Part shown: positions 33,250 to 44,179 of the stretch, in pieces
Layout: each line of letters starts with the position of its first letter
Numbering within the stretch: position 1 is the first letter of the stretch
Assembly: GCA_009667805.1 (NCBI GenBank)
Contig: CM019063.1
Location: 56,838,881 to 56,902,880 of the forward strand
Length of the DNA: 64,000 nt
Direction: 5' to 3'
Origin: Leptobrachium leishanense
Taxonomy: Eukaryota; Chordata; Amphibia; Anura; Megophryidae
Position numbers and translations under genes: made by a program
Notes under the pieces: generated by a model
Told to the model about the DNA's origin: nothing
The model's database searches: none
Seen by the model: the letters and a program-made list of their open reading frames with translations, nothing else

Positions 33250-34740
33250 AAAAAATATAAATCTCTAACACTGGTCTAAAACCAGCATTAAAAAAAAATT
33301 TAAAATAATAATAATTTATAAAATAATCAAAACAAATCTGTAGCACTAGTCTGAATCCAAAATAGAAAAAAATGTAAAATAAATAGACATGACATAAAAC
33401 ATAACAAGAGTAAAAGGTTGCCATTTGCGCTTATTCCCATAGACTTGGCACAGCGAAAAAATTTGTTTTCTTTCGGATTGATTCGTTCCATTTTCAATTT
33501 GTTTTGGTGCACTCGTTATGTTACCTGATTTGTATTTTGGATTCGTTAGTTCAGATGATCAGTAATTCGTATTTCAAATTGATTTGTTATTTAGTTTTTA
33601 TTCGTAATTCGTGTTTCGGATCAATTCGTATTTCGTTTTTATTAGTTATTTCGTTTTTATAAGATATTTAGGAATGTGTAAAGGATAAATTAATTACTTT
33701 GATTAGGGTAAAAAAAAGGATATATAATCCCACTGTCTTTGGCGCTGAAATCTATTCAATACCAAGGACAGCAGTCCCATGGCGCTCCGGAGCCCTGCGG
33801 AGCTGCTACATGGTACTGAAACAATTTCACTCTGAAGTCCCATGGAACGGCTATTCTTGGTGCTGAAAAATGTCTAAAAAAAATCCTAAAAAATAAATAG
33901 TTGTTTTGCTACAAGTTAAAAGGATAAACGGTTTAATAAATATTTAATAAAAACAGGGAATATTTTTTACATTGAAACCTAATAAAAATGTTGTCTGTAT
34001 TTTGATTCGGACCGAAACGAAAGGCACATCTCTTACAATAAAAAGATATTTAAAAAAATAACAATACTCTATCACTAGTCTTAAACGTGCATAAATAAAT
34101 TATCTAAAAAAATTGGACAATTTAGACTTAGGTTAACCCCTATGACTGGTGTGTGTCTGAAAACCCAGGTAATCCTTGAAAGTTGTTGTCTTCTATTAAC
34201 AGAATGCCGAATTGTGCCAAAATTGGGGAGAAATTACCTGATTTCAGTGATTCAATCTGACAGGTTTAAACAGGTGAATCCCATAGGTTTCAGTGTAAAA
34301 ATTGTATATATTTTCTATTTTTTATAAAAGGACCTTTTATTCTTTTCATTTTTTGTAAAAAACTTCCTTATTTTTTTAATTTTTAAAAGAGCTTTTTGTA
34401 TTTTTTGCATATTTTAAAAGATTTTATTTTTAAAAGACTTTTGTTATTTATTGCTTTACAGACATTTTTTTATTTTTTAACGGACCTTTCCTATTATTTA
34501 GACTCCTTTTTAATAATTGTTATTAATTTAAACTCTTTTGTTATCGTTGGCGGTTATCAACGCAATTCGGTGGTTTTCACTGATGTTCAATAACTGCTTT
34601 GGACACTCCATTTTCAACAAAATACGGTAAACATTCACTAAATAGTGACTTCACCGAATTTTGGGTGAAATGAATCGCCGAAGTGCGATGAAAGGCATCA
34701 ATTGTAGTGGTCTGTGAATAGACCCTAAGAAAATTTTCCA
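33250..34740. repeat. AT-rich degenerate repeats
   Basis: Includes ATTCGTA/TTTCGTTTTTAT-type motifs (33480-33665), an inverted copy of the AT-rich unit (about 33880-34000) and the string ACAGGTTTAAACAGGTGAAT near 34260. Two similar phrases (ACTAGTCTAAAACC- and ACTGGTCTAAAACC-type) recur near 32482, 33269 and 34075. No coding content is seen. Confidence 0.4.
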
Positions 34741-35510
34741 CCCACTAGCTTAGATAACAAAGGACAACTACAAAAACCAATGACATTATAAATAACTGCA
34801 GTTGTCAAAATGAAAGAATTAATTAATCCAGTAAACCTTTTTATTTTACAACTTCCAATGGAGTTTTCTGAATTTTTGTAACTCCTAATCTTCCTGCTCT
34901 TCTCATGGAGGCGACCATGCTGTTTGCTTCATCTGAGGAATTAAACAACATCTAAAATGTGTGATTAACTGCTCAGCCTGGGATGGCTCAGAGGGGAGGG
35001 GGTTGTTCAGATAGCAAGGAGCCTTCTAATAATAACCCTGGAAGGCTGAAAAGTGTTTTCCCCCATTCCCTTGACACACACACACAATATTGCTTAGCTG
35101 ACACTTGCAGGTGGATCACAGCACTGTAGGGAAGGGTTAACACCTTACTGAGCATCCACCATCCCTATCTGTTCAGAAGATCTGCTAGTAATTTGTGAAT
35201 GCTCGCTATGGATTTTTAGTTCAGCAGCTGCTATGGGGAAGTGTCTCCCGCTGTGTGCAGAGTCATAAAACATGTCATGTGGCATGCCGCAGCCCTGAGA
35301 GCAAACAGGAAGCTCAGAGATTACTTTACAAGGGTTTTCTAAAAAAAAATCTATCCATCTGTCTGCAGTTTGACAATGTATAAGCGGATGTGGAACTTTC
35401 AAATGAGCTAAAGTTGTTTTGGGTGTGATTGATGTACTTTGAAAGCTCAAAATCTCCAAACGCCAACCAGACCACGCATTACAGGATAATAACGCCATGA
35501 GCACCTAAAC
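34741..35510. other. Apparently unique sequence
   Basis: Higher-complexity sequence with no repeats that I recognise and no protein domain in any frame. A short CA run lies near 35080. This is the best candidate in the window for single-copy host DNA, but I see no exon evidence. Confidence 0.35.
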
Positions 35511-35645
35511 CAGGGGTCAGCAACCTTGGTCCTCCAAATGTTTTGGAACTACAAATCCCACATTCTCTGCTAGCCTTATAAGTGCTTGAATATCATTGGA
35601 GATGTAGTTCCAAAACATCTGGAGGGTCAAGGTTGCTGACCCCTG
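35511..35645. mobile_element. 135-bp hAT-type MITE (CAGGGGTCAGCAACCTTGG ends)
   Basis: Inverted ends CAGGGGTCAGCAACCTTGG / CAAGGTTGCTGACCCCTG and an 8-bp target duplication ACCTAAAC / ACCTAAAT with one mismatch (35503-35510, 35646-35653). Confidence 0.92.
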
Positions 35646-35653
35646 ACCTAAAT

Positions 35654-36091
35654 CTTCTCCTATTTTACACACCGCACTTTAGGCAGCAGCAGGGCTTGCT
35701 GTTATATACTAGACTTTCAGATGTCATTATTATGTACCATTTTAGCTGGGTTTGTCCTTTGACACTTTTTTTCTCAGGATTCGTGTCTGTTCATGTCATC
35801 AATTCTCATGAACTTTATTTCTTATTGCAATGTGTTATAGAAAAAGTAACTCGCCAGTCAATTTCTGCAAGACGCTGATTGCATTTCAAATGTGTGATAT
35901 TGTTCAGGGTTCCTGACCTGTCATTTCTAGGGATATTATATTGTAAAATAAAGTTATCTATTTTTGCCCTTAAATAATTGCACAGAAGATGCTGACAGCC
36001 TCCGCCCAATTATTTAGATTTTTTTTCTCTGTTTTAGGTGATTTTACTCACCTTTTCTCACTCTCCGGGAATCCTCTTCAGCTCAGGAACT
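35654..36091. other. No recognised element
   Basis: Mixed-composition sequence between two hAT insertions. I see no gene or repeat. Confidence 0.4.
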
Positions 36092-36278
36092 CCCGAACCC
36101 AGGGGCGGATCCAGACACAGGTTTCGGGGGGGCACGCCAGTGGCGTAGCGTGGGGGGGCTGGGGGGCCGTGGCCCCGGGCGCAGTTTTTTTAGGGGCGCA
36201 TAATTTCAAAAGAAATTTGCGCCCCTAAAAGTTGAGGCCCGGACTGACCCGCCGGGCCCTCGGGCGCCGCCCAAGGGC

Positions 36279-36551
36279 CTGCGGGTTGAGGGGGCCCAGA
36301 TGCCGGGCAGCGGGAGTGCCTGCCCGGTCCTGAACAGTGAGTCCATCCGTGTTGAAGGGGAGGTGGCTGCGTGCAGGCGCTGGTCACGTGGTCCAGCTAA
36401 TCAGGTGGTACTGAGTCTCTGTACCACCTGACTGGCCGGACCGCGTGACCTGCGCACGCACGCAGCCGCCTCCCCTTCAACACGGACTCACACGCTGTTC
36501 AGGACCGGGCAGGCACTCCCGCTACCCGGCATCTGGGCCCCAACCCCTGCT
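36279..36551. repeat. GC-rich palindrome, module 1
   Basis: Arms of about 130 bases: the left has GGGCCCAGATGCCGGGCAGC, the right GCTACCCGGCATCTGGGCCC, meeting around CTCTGT near 36417. Arm identity is high but imperfect. The minisatellite starts within 10 bases of its right edge. Confidence 0.93.
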
Positions 36552-36557
36552 GGATCC

Positions 36558-38622
36558 GGAGCTGGGGCAATATCCATGTATGAGCTGGCTGCCGCTGGGG
36601 CAATATCCAGGTGAGAGCTGGGGCAAGTATCCATGTGTGAGCTGGGGCATATCCATGTGTGAGCTGGGGCAAATCCATGAGCTGGGGCGAATCCATGTGT
36701 GAGCTGGGGCATATCCATGTGTGAGCTGGGGCATATCCATGTGTGAGCTGGGGCATATCCATGTGTGAGCTGGGGCAAATCCATGTGTGAGCTGGGGCAA
36801 TATCCATGTGTGAGCTGGGGCATATCCATGTGTGAGCTGGGGCAATATCCATGTGTGAGCTGGGGCATATCCATGTGTGAGCTGGGGCAATTTCCATGTG
36901 TGAGCTGGGGCAATATCCATGTATGAGCTGGGGCAATATCCATGTGTGAGATGGGGCAATATCCATGTGTGAGCTGGGGCATATCCATGTGTTGAGCTGG
37001 GGCATATCCATGTGTGAGCTGGGGCAATATTCATGTGTTAGCTGGGGCAATATCCACGTGTTAGCTGGGGCAATATCCATGTGAGAGCTGGGGCAATATT
37101 CATGTGTTAGCTGGGGCAATATCCATGTGTTAGCTGGGGCAATATCCCTGTGAGAGCTGGGGCAATATCCATGTGTGAGCTGGGGGCAATATCTCCATGC
37201 CATGTGTGAGCTGGGGCAATATCCATGTGTTAGCTGGGGTAATATCCATGTATGAGCTGGGGCAATATCCATGTGTGAGCTGGGGCAACATCCATGTGTG
37301 AGCTGGGGCATATCCATGTGTGAGCTGGGGCATATCCATGTGTGAGCTGGGGCAATATCCACGTGTTAGCTGGGGCAATATCCATGTGAGAGCTGGGGCA
37401 ATATTCATGTGTTAGCTGGGGCAATATTCATGTGAGAGCTGGGGCAATATCCATGTGTGAGCTGGGGGCAATATCTCCATGCCATGTGTGAGCTGGGGCA
37501 ATATTCATGTGAGAGCTGGGGCAATATCCATGTGTGAGCTGGGGCAATATCCATGTGTGAGCTGGGGCAAATCCATGTGTGAGCTGGGGCAAATCATGAG
37601 CTGGGGCATCCATGTGTGAGCTGGGGCAAATCCATGTGTGAGCTGGGGCATATCCATGTGTGAGCTGGGGCAATATCCATGTGTGAGCTGGGGCAATATC
37701 CATGTGAGAGCTGGGGCAATATTCATGTGTTAGCTGGGGCAATATCCATGTGTTAGCTGGGGCAATATCCATGTGAGAGCTGGGGCAATATCCATGTGTG
37801 AGCTGGGGCATATCCATGTGTGAGCTGGGGCAATATCCATGTGTGAGCTGGGGCAATATCCATGTGTGAGCTGGGGTAATATCCATGTATGAGCTGGGGC
37901 AATATCCATGTGTGAGCTGGGGCAACATCCATGTGTGAGCTGGGGCATATCCATGTGTGAGCTGGGGCATATCCATGTGTGAGCTGGGGCAATATCCACG
38001 TGTTAGCTGGGGCAATATCCATGTGAGAGCTGGGGCAATATTCATGTGTTAGCTGGGGCAATATCCATGTGTTAGCTGGGGAAATATCCATGTGAGAGCT
38101 GGGGCAATATCCATGTGTGAGATGGGGGCAATATCTCCATGCCATGTGTGAGCTGGGGCAATATTCATGTGAGAGCTGGGGCAATATCCATGTGTGAGCT
38201 GGGGCAATATCCATGTGTGAGCTGGGGCAAATCCATGTGTGAGCTGGGGCAAATCTATGTGTGAGCTGGGGCAAATCCATGAGCTGGGGCAAATCCATGT
38301 GTGAGCTGGGGCAAATCCATGTGTGAGCTGGGGCATATCCATGTGTGAGCTGGGGCGTATCCATGTGTGAGCTGGGGCAATATCCATGTGTGAGCTGGGG
38401 CAATATCCATGTGAGAGCTGGGGCAATATCCATGTGAGAGCTGGGGCAATATCCATGTGTGAGCTGGGGCAATATTCATGTGTTAGCTGGGGCAATATCC
38501 ATGTGTGAGCTGGGGCAATATCCATGTGAGAGCTGGGGCAATATCCATGTGTGAGCTGGCTGGGGCAATATTCATGTGAGAGCTGGGGCAATATCCAGGT
38601 GAGCTGGCTGGGGCAATATCGA
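36558..38622. repeat. GAGCTGGGGC minisatellite, module 1
   Basis: About 90 tandem units of 22-23 bases, consensus GAGCTGGGGCAATATCCATG plus TGT, with variants lacking one base or carrying TTAGCTGG or GAGAGCTGG. Rare variants recur together (GGGTAATATCC near 37238 and 37876; GGGCAACATCC near 37286 and 37921), showing a higher-order duplication of about 635-640 bp. The long minus-strand frames (up to 287 codons of PSSHMDIAPAHTW type) are artefacts of the repeat. Confidence 0.97.
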
Positions 38623-38776
38623 TAATGTGTCCACAGGTTGGGGGGGCGCACAATTCTTGGCTGGCCCCGGGCGCTGACAACCCACGCTACGCCACTGGGG
38701 CACGCTACCAGTTTTGGCTAAGAGCTGGTGTTGGGTTCGCACCGACAGGCAGAGACGTGCCTAATCGCAAGCTGTG

Positions 38777-39363
38777 TGTCAGGGTACTGGTTCCGGGGTG
38801 GCAGTTTGAACTCAATATGCAGTGATATGTAGGAGTCACACAGGTTACAGGGCACAGAAGGATTTATTAAATAAACAAAACAGGAAGCAAATGGATGAAT
38901 CAGAATAACAGGCAAGCAACAGATTCTATAGGTTGGTTCCAGGGGTTGCTTGTAAACAGAGTTACACTTGAGAGCAGGGGGGGTTCCACTTGAGAGCGGG
39001 GTGTACTTGAGAGCGGGGGTTCCTCTTGAGAGCGGGATTTCCACTTGAGAATGGCGGTTCCTTGTAAACAAGCAGAGTTTTAGTAAGATGGAAACAGGAT
39101 GACAGATATACAAAGCTCTTGGGAGAGCAGGCTTCTTTTACAGACAAGCTGAACAAAATAATGAAGCAAGGTGTTGTGTGTGCTCCACCCTTAAATAGTG
39201 ATAGACTGAACAGAAGGGTAGGTGCACCTGTATCTGCTATGGTGAATGACAAGGTCCAAAATAGTGCAAAAATCAAAGCTGAAAGGGGGCTGCCAGGTTA
39301 TTGGCAGGAAGGAGCAGTCTTTGGTTTATTCTTCTTGCGCCGCCTGCTGCTAGGACCATGACA
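38777..39363 (-). mobile_element. Solo LTR in the outer hAT
   Basis: Starts TGTCA, ends TGACA and is flanked by CTGTG on both sides (38772-38776, 39364-39368). A TATA-like CTATTTAAGG is on the minus strand near 39190, so the LTR is probably antisense. It contains about five imperfect 20-bp units of ACTTGAGAGCGGGGGTTCC type (38963-39062). No internal region remains. The minus-strand frames here are not genes. Confidence 0.85.
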
Positions 39364-39394
39364 CTGTGCTCGTTACATTCACTCTCTCCCACGA

Positions 39395-39750
39395 ATATGG
39401 ATATATTGCCCCTGCAGCATGGATATATTGCCCCCAGCTCACATGGATAGAATGCCCCCAGCTCAAATGGATATATAGTGCCCCCAGCTCAAATGGATAT
39501 ATAGTTCCCAGCTCACATGGATATATATTGCCCCAGCTCACATGGATATATACTGCCCCAGCTCACATGGATAAATACTGCCCCAGCTCACATGGATATA
39601 TAGTTCCCAGCTCACGTGGATATTTAGTGCCCCAGCTCATATGGATATATATTGCCCCAGCTCACATGGATATATTTTGCCCCCAGCTCACTCATGGATA
39701 TATATTGCCCCAGCTCATATGGATATATTGCCCCTAGCTCACATGGTCCA
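39395..39750. repeat. GCCCCAGCTCACATGGATAT minisatellite, module 2 (inverted)
   Basis: About 14 units of roughly 25 bases. The reverse complement reads GAGCTGGGGGCAATATATCC and matches the minisatellite of 36558-38622. Orientation is opposite, with the GC-rich palindrome now on its right. Confidence 0.92.
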
Positions 39751-39985
39751 GCGGTCTCCTCTGCCTGCCAGCCAGCCAAGGGCACGAACTGCCGCTGGCA
39801 TGAAGCTCTGCCGCTCGCCTGGGAACCACGCGCAAGCCGCGGTCTCACGAGATCCCGGAAGTTCAGTGAACTGCGAGATCGTAGCTGGCTGCACTGGTCA
39901 GGTGGATCCCTGGCAAGCGGCCGAGCTTAGTGCTGCCGGCTGCACGTAGGATCGGCGGGCCGGCTCAGCAATATTCTCTCAGGGG
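39750..39985. repeat. GC-rich palindrome, module 2 (degenerate)
   Basis: GAAGCTCTGCCGCTCGCCTG on the left pairs with the complement of GGCAAGCGGCCGAGCTT on the right, with a centre near 39866 around CGGAAGTTCAGTGAACTGCG. The left arm also resembles the palindrome at 61662-61926 (GAAGCT...CTCGCCTGGG...CACG). Confidence 0.65.
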
Positions 39986-40031
39986 GGGGGAGTTGCCTCA
40001 TTACCCCCCTGGATCCACCCCTGCCCGAACC

Positions 40032-41616
40032 TGGAAGTCCCTAAAGCTTTTCTGCGCAATATGTGCTCCTTTTCAACATGCAAAGCTTAGGAACCACAAA
40101 TTGCAAACTGCAAAGGGACTTGCACACTTCACGTACACACATTCCGTAGCTCCTGCACAGAACGATGGATGGGAGCTGTGTGAAAACCGATCCACCGGCT
40201 GTCTGAATGCTAGCGTCACTAGTGACTGATCTGGTGACCAGCAGCCGGGCAATTCAAAAATCTTGAAAAGGTAGTATATATTGAGAGTGAGCATAAAATG
40301 TCTTTCTCAAAGAAGGTGTAAATATATAGCCCTGCCAATTAACCGCCCGGGCCTAACCCACTCAGAACCCACTTCCACCGTGGAAGTGTCCTATTTGAAG
40401 GTTCATTTCTGACCTATATGTACCTTTCTTTTAAGATTTTGTGTATGGTTGTTTTTTGATAAAGACTGTGGTCTGTGGGCTTTACCTAATTCTGTGATTA
40501 TTTTTGGCACCATGTCCCTGCCAGTTCGGGGGGTGTGGGAGTAGTCTCCTTACTCTTCCTAGGTGTTTTGTTTTTTTTAATTCAAAAATCTTCACTGCTG
40601 GTGACGATGGGTGGAGTGGAAGAAACATATCCACTTCACTGTGCAATTTCACCCAATCGAAGCAGCAGGGGTGGGGGGTGGGGCACAGCCCACATCCTGA
40701 CCACTTTAAGGCCCTATCCCTTTCTTACCGGAAAAATGGGGGCGCTAACGGGAGAAAATCTGCACCTGCAGGTTTCTGCGTAGTGTCCCCATTTTAGAGT
40801 TAGATTCCGGAGCAAACGTTACCTTGGCACCTTGCCCTGAAAGAAGCTGTTACCGCTGGGATACTAGCAGTAGCGGTTTTGCGCTGCCGTGAGTATCACC
40901 TCCTGGAGTCTGCAGGAGTCCATGAAGGATTTGTGTTTCTGGGCCGCGAGATCGCCACAGCGCTGCGGAGTGATCATGGAGGTAGACTGGGAATTATTTG
41001 TCCACTGTCTCACTCTGCGCCAGGGGACAAGAAGCAGTGGATCGGGCCACCATTCTCGCCGCAGGATGAGAGGTGAGTATTTTTTAGGGTGGTTTTAGGT
41101 GGTTTTAGGTGGTTTTAGGGAGTGCTAAATGTTTTTGCAAAAGCGGAATCAGTTAGCACCAGCTTTTAGGTGGCGCTAAAATGTGCGCTTGCGTGTCCTT
41201 CGGTAATTAGCGCTAGCACTTTGTAATCCCTTACTTATCCTAGCACTAATTACTGATTGCATTCGAGTTAAATATAGGATGTGCAAAGTACCGTAGCTGG
41301 CGCAAGCAGGGGTCAAGTCCTGCAGGAACACTTGGGAACGTAGTTCCCTCACTATTTTAGCAGAAGGAACTTAGTTCCTTTTTGGCTGATACACTGGGAA
41401 GCTGCAATACCTTTTTGTAGACACAATTTTATAAAACCTTCTGTATTTAAGATGTTTTTTCCTTGTTTTAAGTACATTGGGAAGGTATGGGAATGAAAAT
41501 GTTTCTGTGTTCGCCAGAGGAATGCTATTTTCATGCATAAAGAAGCGCTGCAGCTGCCGCTCTTCCCAGTAATCTTTGAGATCAGAATGTACAGAAATGT
41601 TGGTGAGTTCCCACAC
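40032..41616. other. Unassigned sequence with short repeats
   Basis: No gene is recognised. A GGTTTTAGGT-type short tandem repeat lies at about 41088-41122. Sequence around 41130-41290 has TTAGCGC/GCGCTAA strings like the MITE at 21573-22739. Near 41310-41370 GGAACGTAGTTCC and GGAACTTAGTTCC are small palindromes. Confidence 0.35.
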
Positions 41617-42104
41617 TTAGGGCCCTATTACATTCCTCGCGCAGCGTGTTTTGCGTGCGCAAATGCGCATTTGCGCGAGTGGCATAACTCTTTGCGCAGA
41701 AAGTCGTATTTCAACGTTCGCGCAAACGATGCGCGTTATCATTTCACGTGGATGGACTTGCGCGAGCGTGATGAACTGTTTGCGTCCTATACTTAACATT
41801 GTGAGTGCAAATTCGTTACGCGGAAGCTATTTCAATCGATGCGCAACTTTTCACGAACGACGTTTGCGCGCATAATTTTAACGTCTTTGAAAAGCTGGTG
41901 GTAACTGCAAATCTGAACGTTCTGGCCGAAACGAAAAACACCAACACCAAAAAAGAAATACAGCAAAGTATAGTTACACATTCTACACATACCCAAACAA
42001 AATAATTGTGAATTCGTGCATATTTTTTTATTGCTGCAGCATGTATACTCAGATTTACTTTGATAGGCGCAAATACGTAAGTGAGTCAATTAACCCCTTC
42101 CCGA

Positions 42105-42605
42105 CCGCGGACGTACCATGTACGTCATTGCAGCGGGTCTCTCTTAGACCCGCTGACGTACATGGTACGTCCTGCCGTTTTTGAGCTGCTGGAAGCGATC
42201 GGATCGCTTCCAGCAGCTCAAACGCCATTGCAGGATGCCTGGGAGTCCAGGCATCCGTGCAATGGCCGTTAGAAGTGCCGGGGCACCATGTGATCGCTCC
42301 CCGGGAGCGATCTACATCCGGTTGCACCGGAGAGGTGCCCGGCACTTCTACAGAGCGCTGGAAGCGATCGGATCGCTTCCAGCTGCTCTGAGCATATTAC
42401 AAGGATGCCTCGACATCGAGGCATCCTTGTAATATACTTACCTGCCGCCGGTCCGTCCGTGATCGCTCCCCCCGAGCGATCACTTCCGGTAGCGGCAGGA
42501 AGTACTGAGTGCCACGAGGTATCGTGGCACTCAGTACAAAATCGATCACTTCAGTGATCAGGTGCTCTGCTGGGTGCCTCGAGGGATCAAGGCACCCAGC
42601 AGAGA
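42105..42605. repeat. Cluster of about ten perfect or near-perfect hairpins
   Basis: Consecutive inverted repeats, for example GACGTACCATGTACGT with ACGTACATGGTACGTC, GAGCTGCTGGAAGCGATC with its complement, ATTACAAGGATGCCTCGA with its complement, ACTGAGTGCCACGA with its complement, and CTCTGCTGGGTGCCT with its complement. They follow one another with almost no spacer in the piggyBac left subterminal region. Confidence 0.95.
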
Positions 42606-42699
42606 AAAAAAAAGTGTAAAAAAAAGTAAAAAAAAAAGTAAAAAAAAGTGTGTAAAAAAAGTGTAAAAAAAGAAAAATAAATAAAATAAACTGACAGTT

Positions 42700-43066
42700 A
42701 GGGGTAGGGTTAGGGTTAGGGTTAGGGTTAGGGGTAGGGTTAGGGGTAGGGGTAGGGGTAGGGGTAGGGTTAGGGTAGGGTTAGGGTTAGGGTTAGGGTT
42801 AGGGTTAGGGGTAGGGTTAGGGTAGGGTTAGGGTAGGGTTAGGGGTAGGGGTAGGGGTAGGGTTAGGGTAGGGTTAGGGGTAGGGGTAGGGGTAGGGGTA
42901 GGGGTAGGGTTAGGGGTAGGGGTAGGGGTAGGGGTAGGGTAGGGTTAGGGGTAGGGGTAGGGTTAGGGTAGGGTTAGGGGTAGGGTTAGGGTTAGGGGTT
43001 AGGGTTAGGGGTAGGGTTAGGGGTAGGGTTAGGGTTAGGGTAGGGTTAGGGGTAGGGTTAGGGTTC
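42700..43066. repeat. Telomere-like TTAGGG/TAGGGG array
   Basis: About 60 units mixing TTAGGG, TAGGGG and TAGGG, all with the G-rich strand on plus. It lies inside the piggyBac-like element, between A-rich sequence (42605-42690) and unique leader sequence, so it is interstitial and not a chromosome end. Confidence 0.97.
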
Positions 43067-43508
43067 TAAGGGCAGGGTCATCTTGGGGCTGAGTGGGATG
43101 TTCCTAGCCTGCCTCATCAGAGAGGCAGGCTAGCAACATCCAATCAGAAGTTAGAAAAAATCAAAATAAAATTTCTAATTTGTCAGGTCAGGCCAATATT
43201 TTGTAAATATTGGCTCTGACCTCTGTGATTCTCCCTCCCTCTCCTCACTTGTGTTTTGGTGAGCGAGAGAGAGAGATCAGATTTGACAGGTTAGAGATTT
43301 TAGTGAGATTTAGTGAGATTAGAAAAATTGAGGCAGATTTAGAGAGATTTTAGGGAGATTTAGAAGAATTGAGGCAGGTTTAGAGGGATTTAGAGAGATT
43401 TAGGTGTTTATTTGTATTTTCTTGTGAAACCCAACGGTTCTTCTAAGAACCAACAATCCGCTTATATATATATAATAATTATAAAAATTTTATAATCTAT
43501 TATATATA

Positions 43509-44175
43509 ATGTCTGAGAGGGTGTACAGCGCCGAGGAGGCATATGCCATCCTGGCGTCAGAATCTGAGGCATCTGCGTCAGACTCAGACCCTCATTTCGA
43601 CCCCGCTAACTGCTCAGAGGCGTCGCTAGATACATTATCTATGCTGGCTGATGTATCTAGTGATGTTTCTGATGCAGATCCTGGGTCACCACCTGCCAGC
43701 AGGAGACGCACAGCTCCAGCTGAGGAGTGGGTAGTGCCTCATCGCCAGAGGCCAGATATCCCTCCTTTCACGGCAAATCCTGGCATCAATATTGATGTTG
43801 CAGGATTTACCGCCACACAGTTTTTGCAGGTGTTTATGGGGGATGATTTGTTGGGCCACATCGTGGCCCAATCAAATCTGTATGCCCATCAGCATTGTGC
43901 TGCGAAGCCAGACTCCTACTTGGCAAGGCAGCAATGGACCCCGCTAGATGTGCCAGAATTTCTGAAATTCTGGGCACTTACTATGCTGAGGGCATCATAA
44001 AGAAGCCCTCAATTCGCTCCTGCTGGAGCAGTAGCCCCATCTGCTCTACCCCCATTTACCTCCAATCAATGTCACGTAGAAGGTATGAAAACATTTTGCG
44101 TTTCATGCACTTCAGTGACAACAGCCTGTGCTCCCCTAGAGAGCATCCCCAGTTTGACAGGCACCAGACTTTTAC
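43509..44175 (+). pseudogene. piggyBac transposase, truncated N-terminal third
   Basis: The family enzyme cuts and pastes at TTAA. The start MSERVYSAEEAYAILASESE lies at 43509, after an AT-rich TATATAT stretch. An acidic head is followed by the DDE_Tnp_1_7-type start: GINIDVAGFTATQFLQVFMG, QSNLYAHQH and, after a one-base frame change near 43970, GIIKKPSIRSCWS and MSRRRYENILRFMHFSDN. The reading ends near 44170, where satellite sequence begins. The catalytic Asp triad and the C-terminal cysteine-rich domain are absent. It cannot be active. Confidence 0.9.
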
Positions 44176-44179
44176 ATTT

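Larger units (their letters stand above)
36138..38697. mobile_element. Inner hAT-type element, copy 2 (CAGTGGCGTAGCGTGGG ends)
   Basis: Same ends as 7944-10006, with an exact 8-bp duplication GGGCACGC (36130-36137, 38698-38705). The left 105 bases (including CATAATTTCAAAAGAAATTT) and right 70 bases match copy 1. The interior is a long palindrome followed by about 90 minisatellite units and contains no gene. Confidence 0.95.
36100..40023. mobile_element. Outer hAT-type element (CAGGGGCGGATCCAG ends)
   Basis: Ends CAGGGGCGGATCCAG (left) and CTGGATCCACCCCTG (right), with the exact 8-bp duplication CCCGAACC (36092-36099, 40024-40031). Just inside lie G-runs on the left and a C-run on the right. 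It holds an inner hAT (36138-38697), a solo LTR (38777-39363), an inverted minisatellite (39395-39750) and a GC-rich palindrome (39750-39985). There is no transposase. Confidence 0.93.

Noticed and set aside
36488..38680. Long minus-strand proteins of 180-290 codons with HMDIAPAHTW repeats
   Set aside because: They arise in several frames at once from the 22-23-bp minisatellite and have no start context, domain or neighbour logic. The same applies to 61802-62685.
42700..43066. True chromosome end
   Set aside because: Unique transposon sequence continues on both sides and the TTAA-bounded element encloses it.
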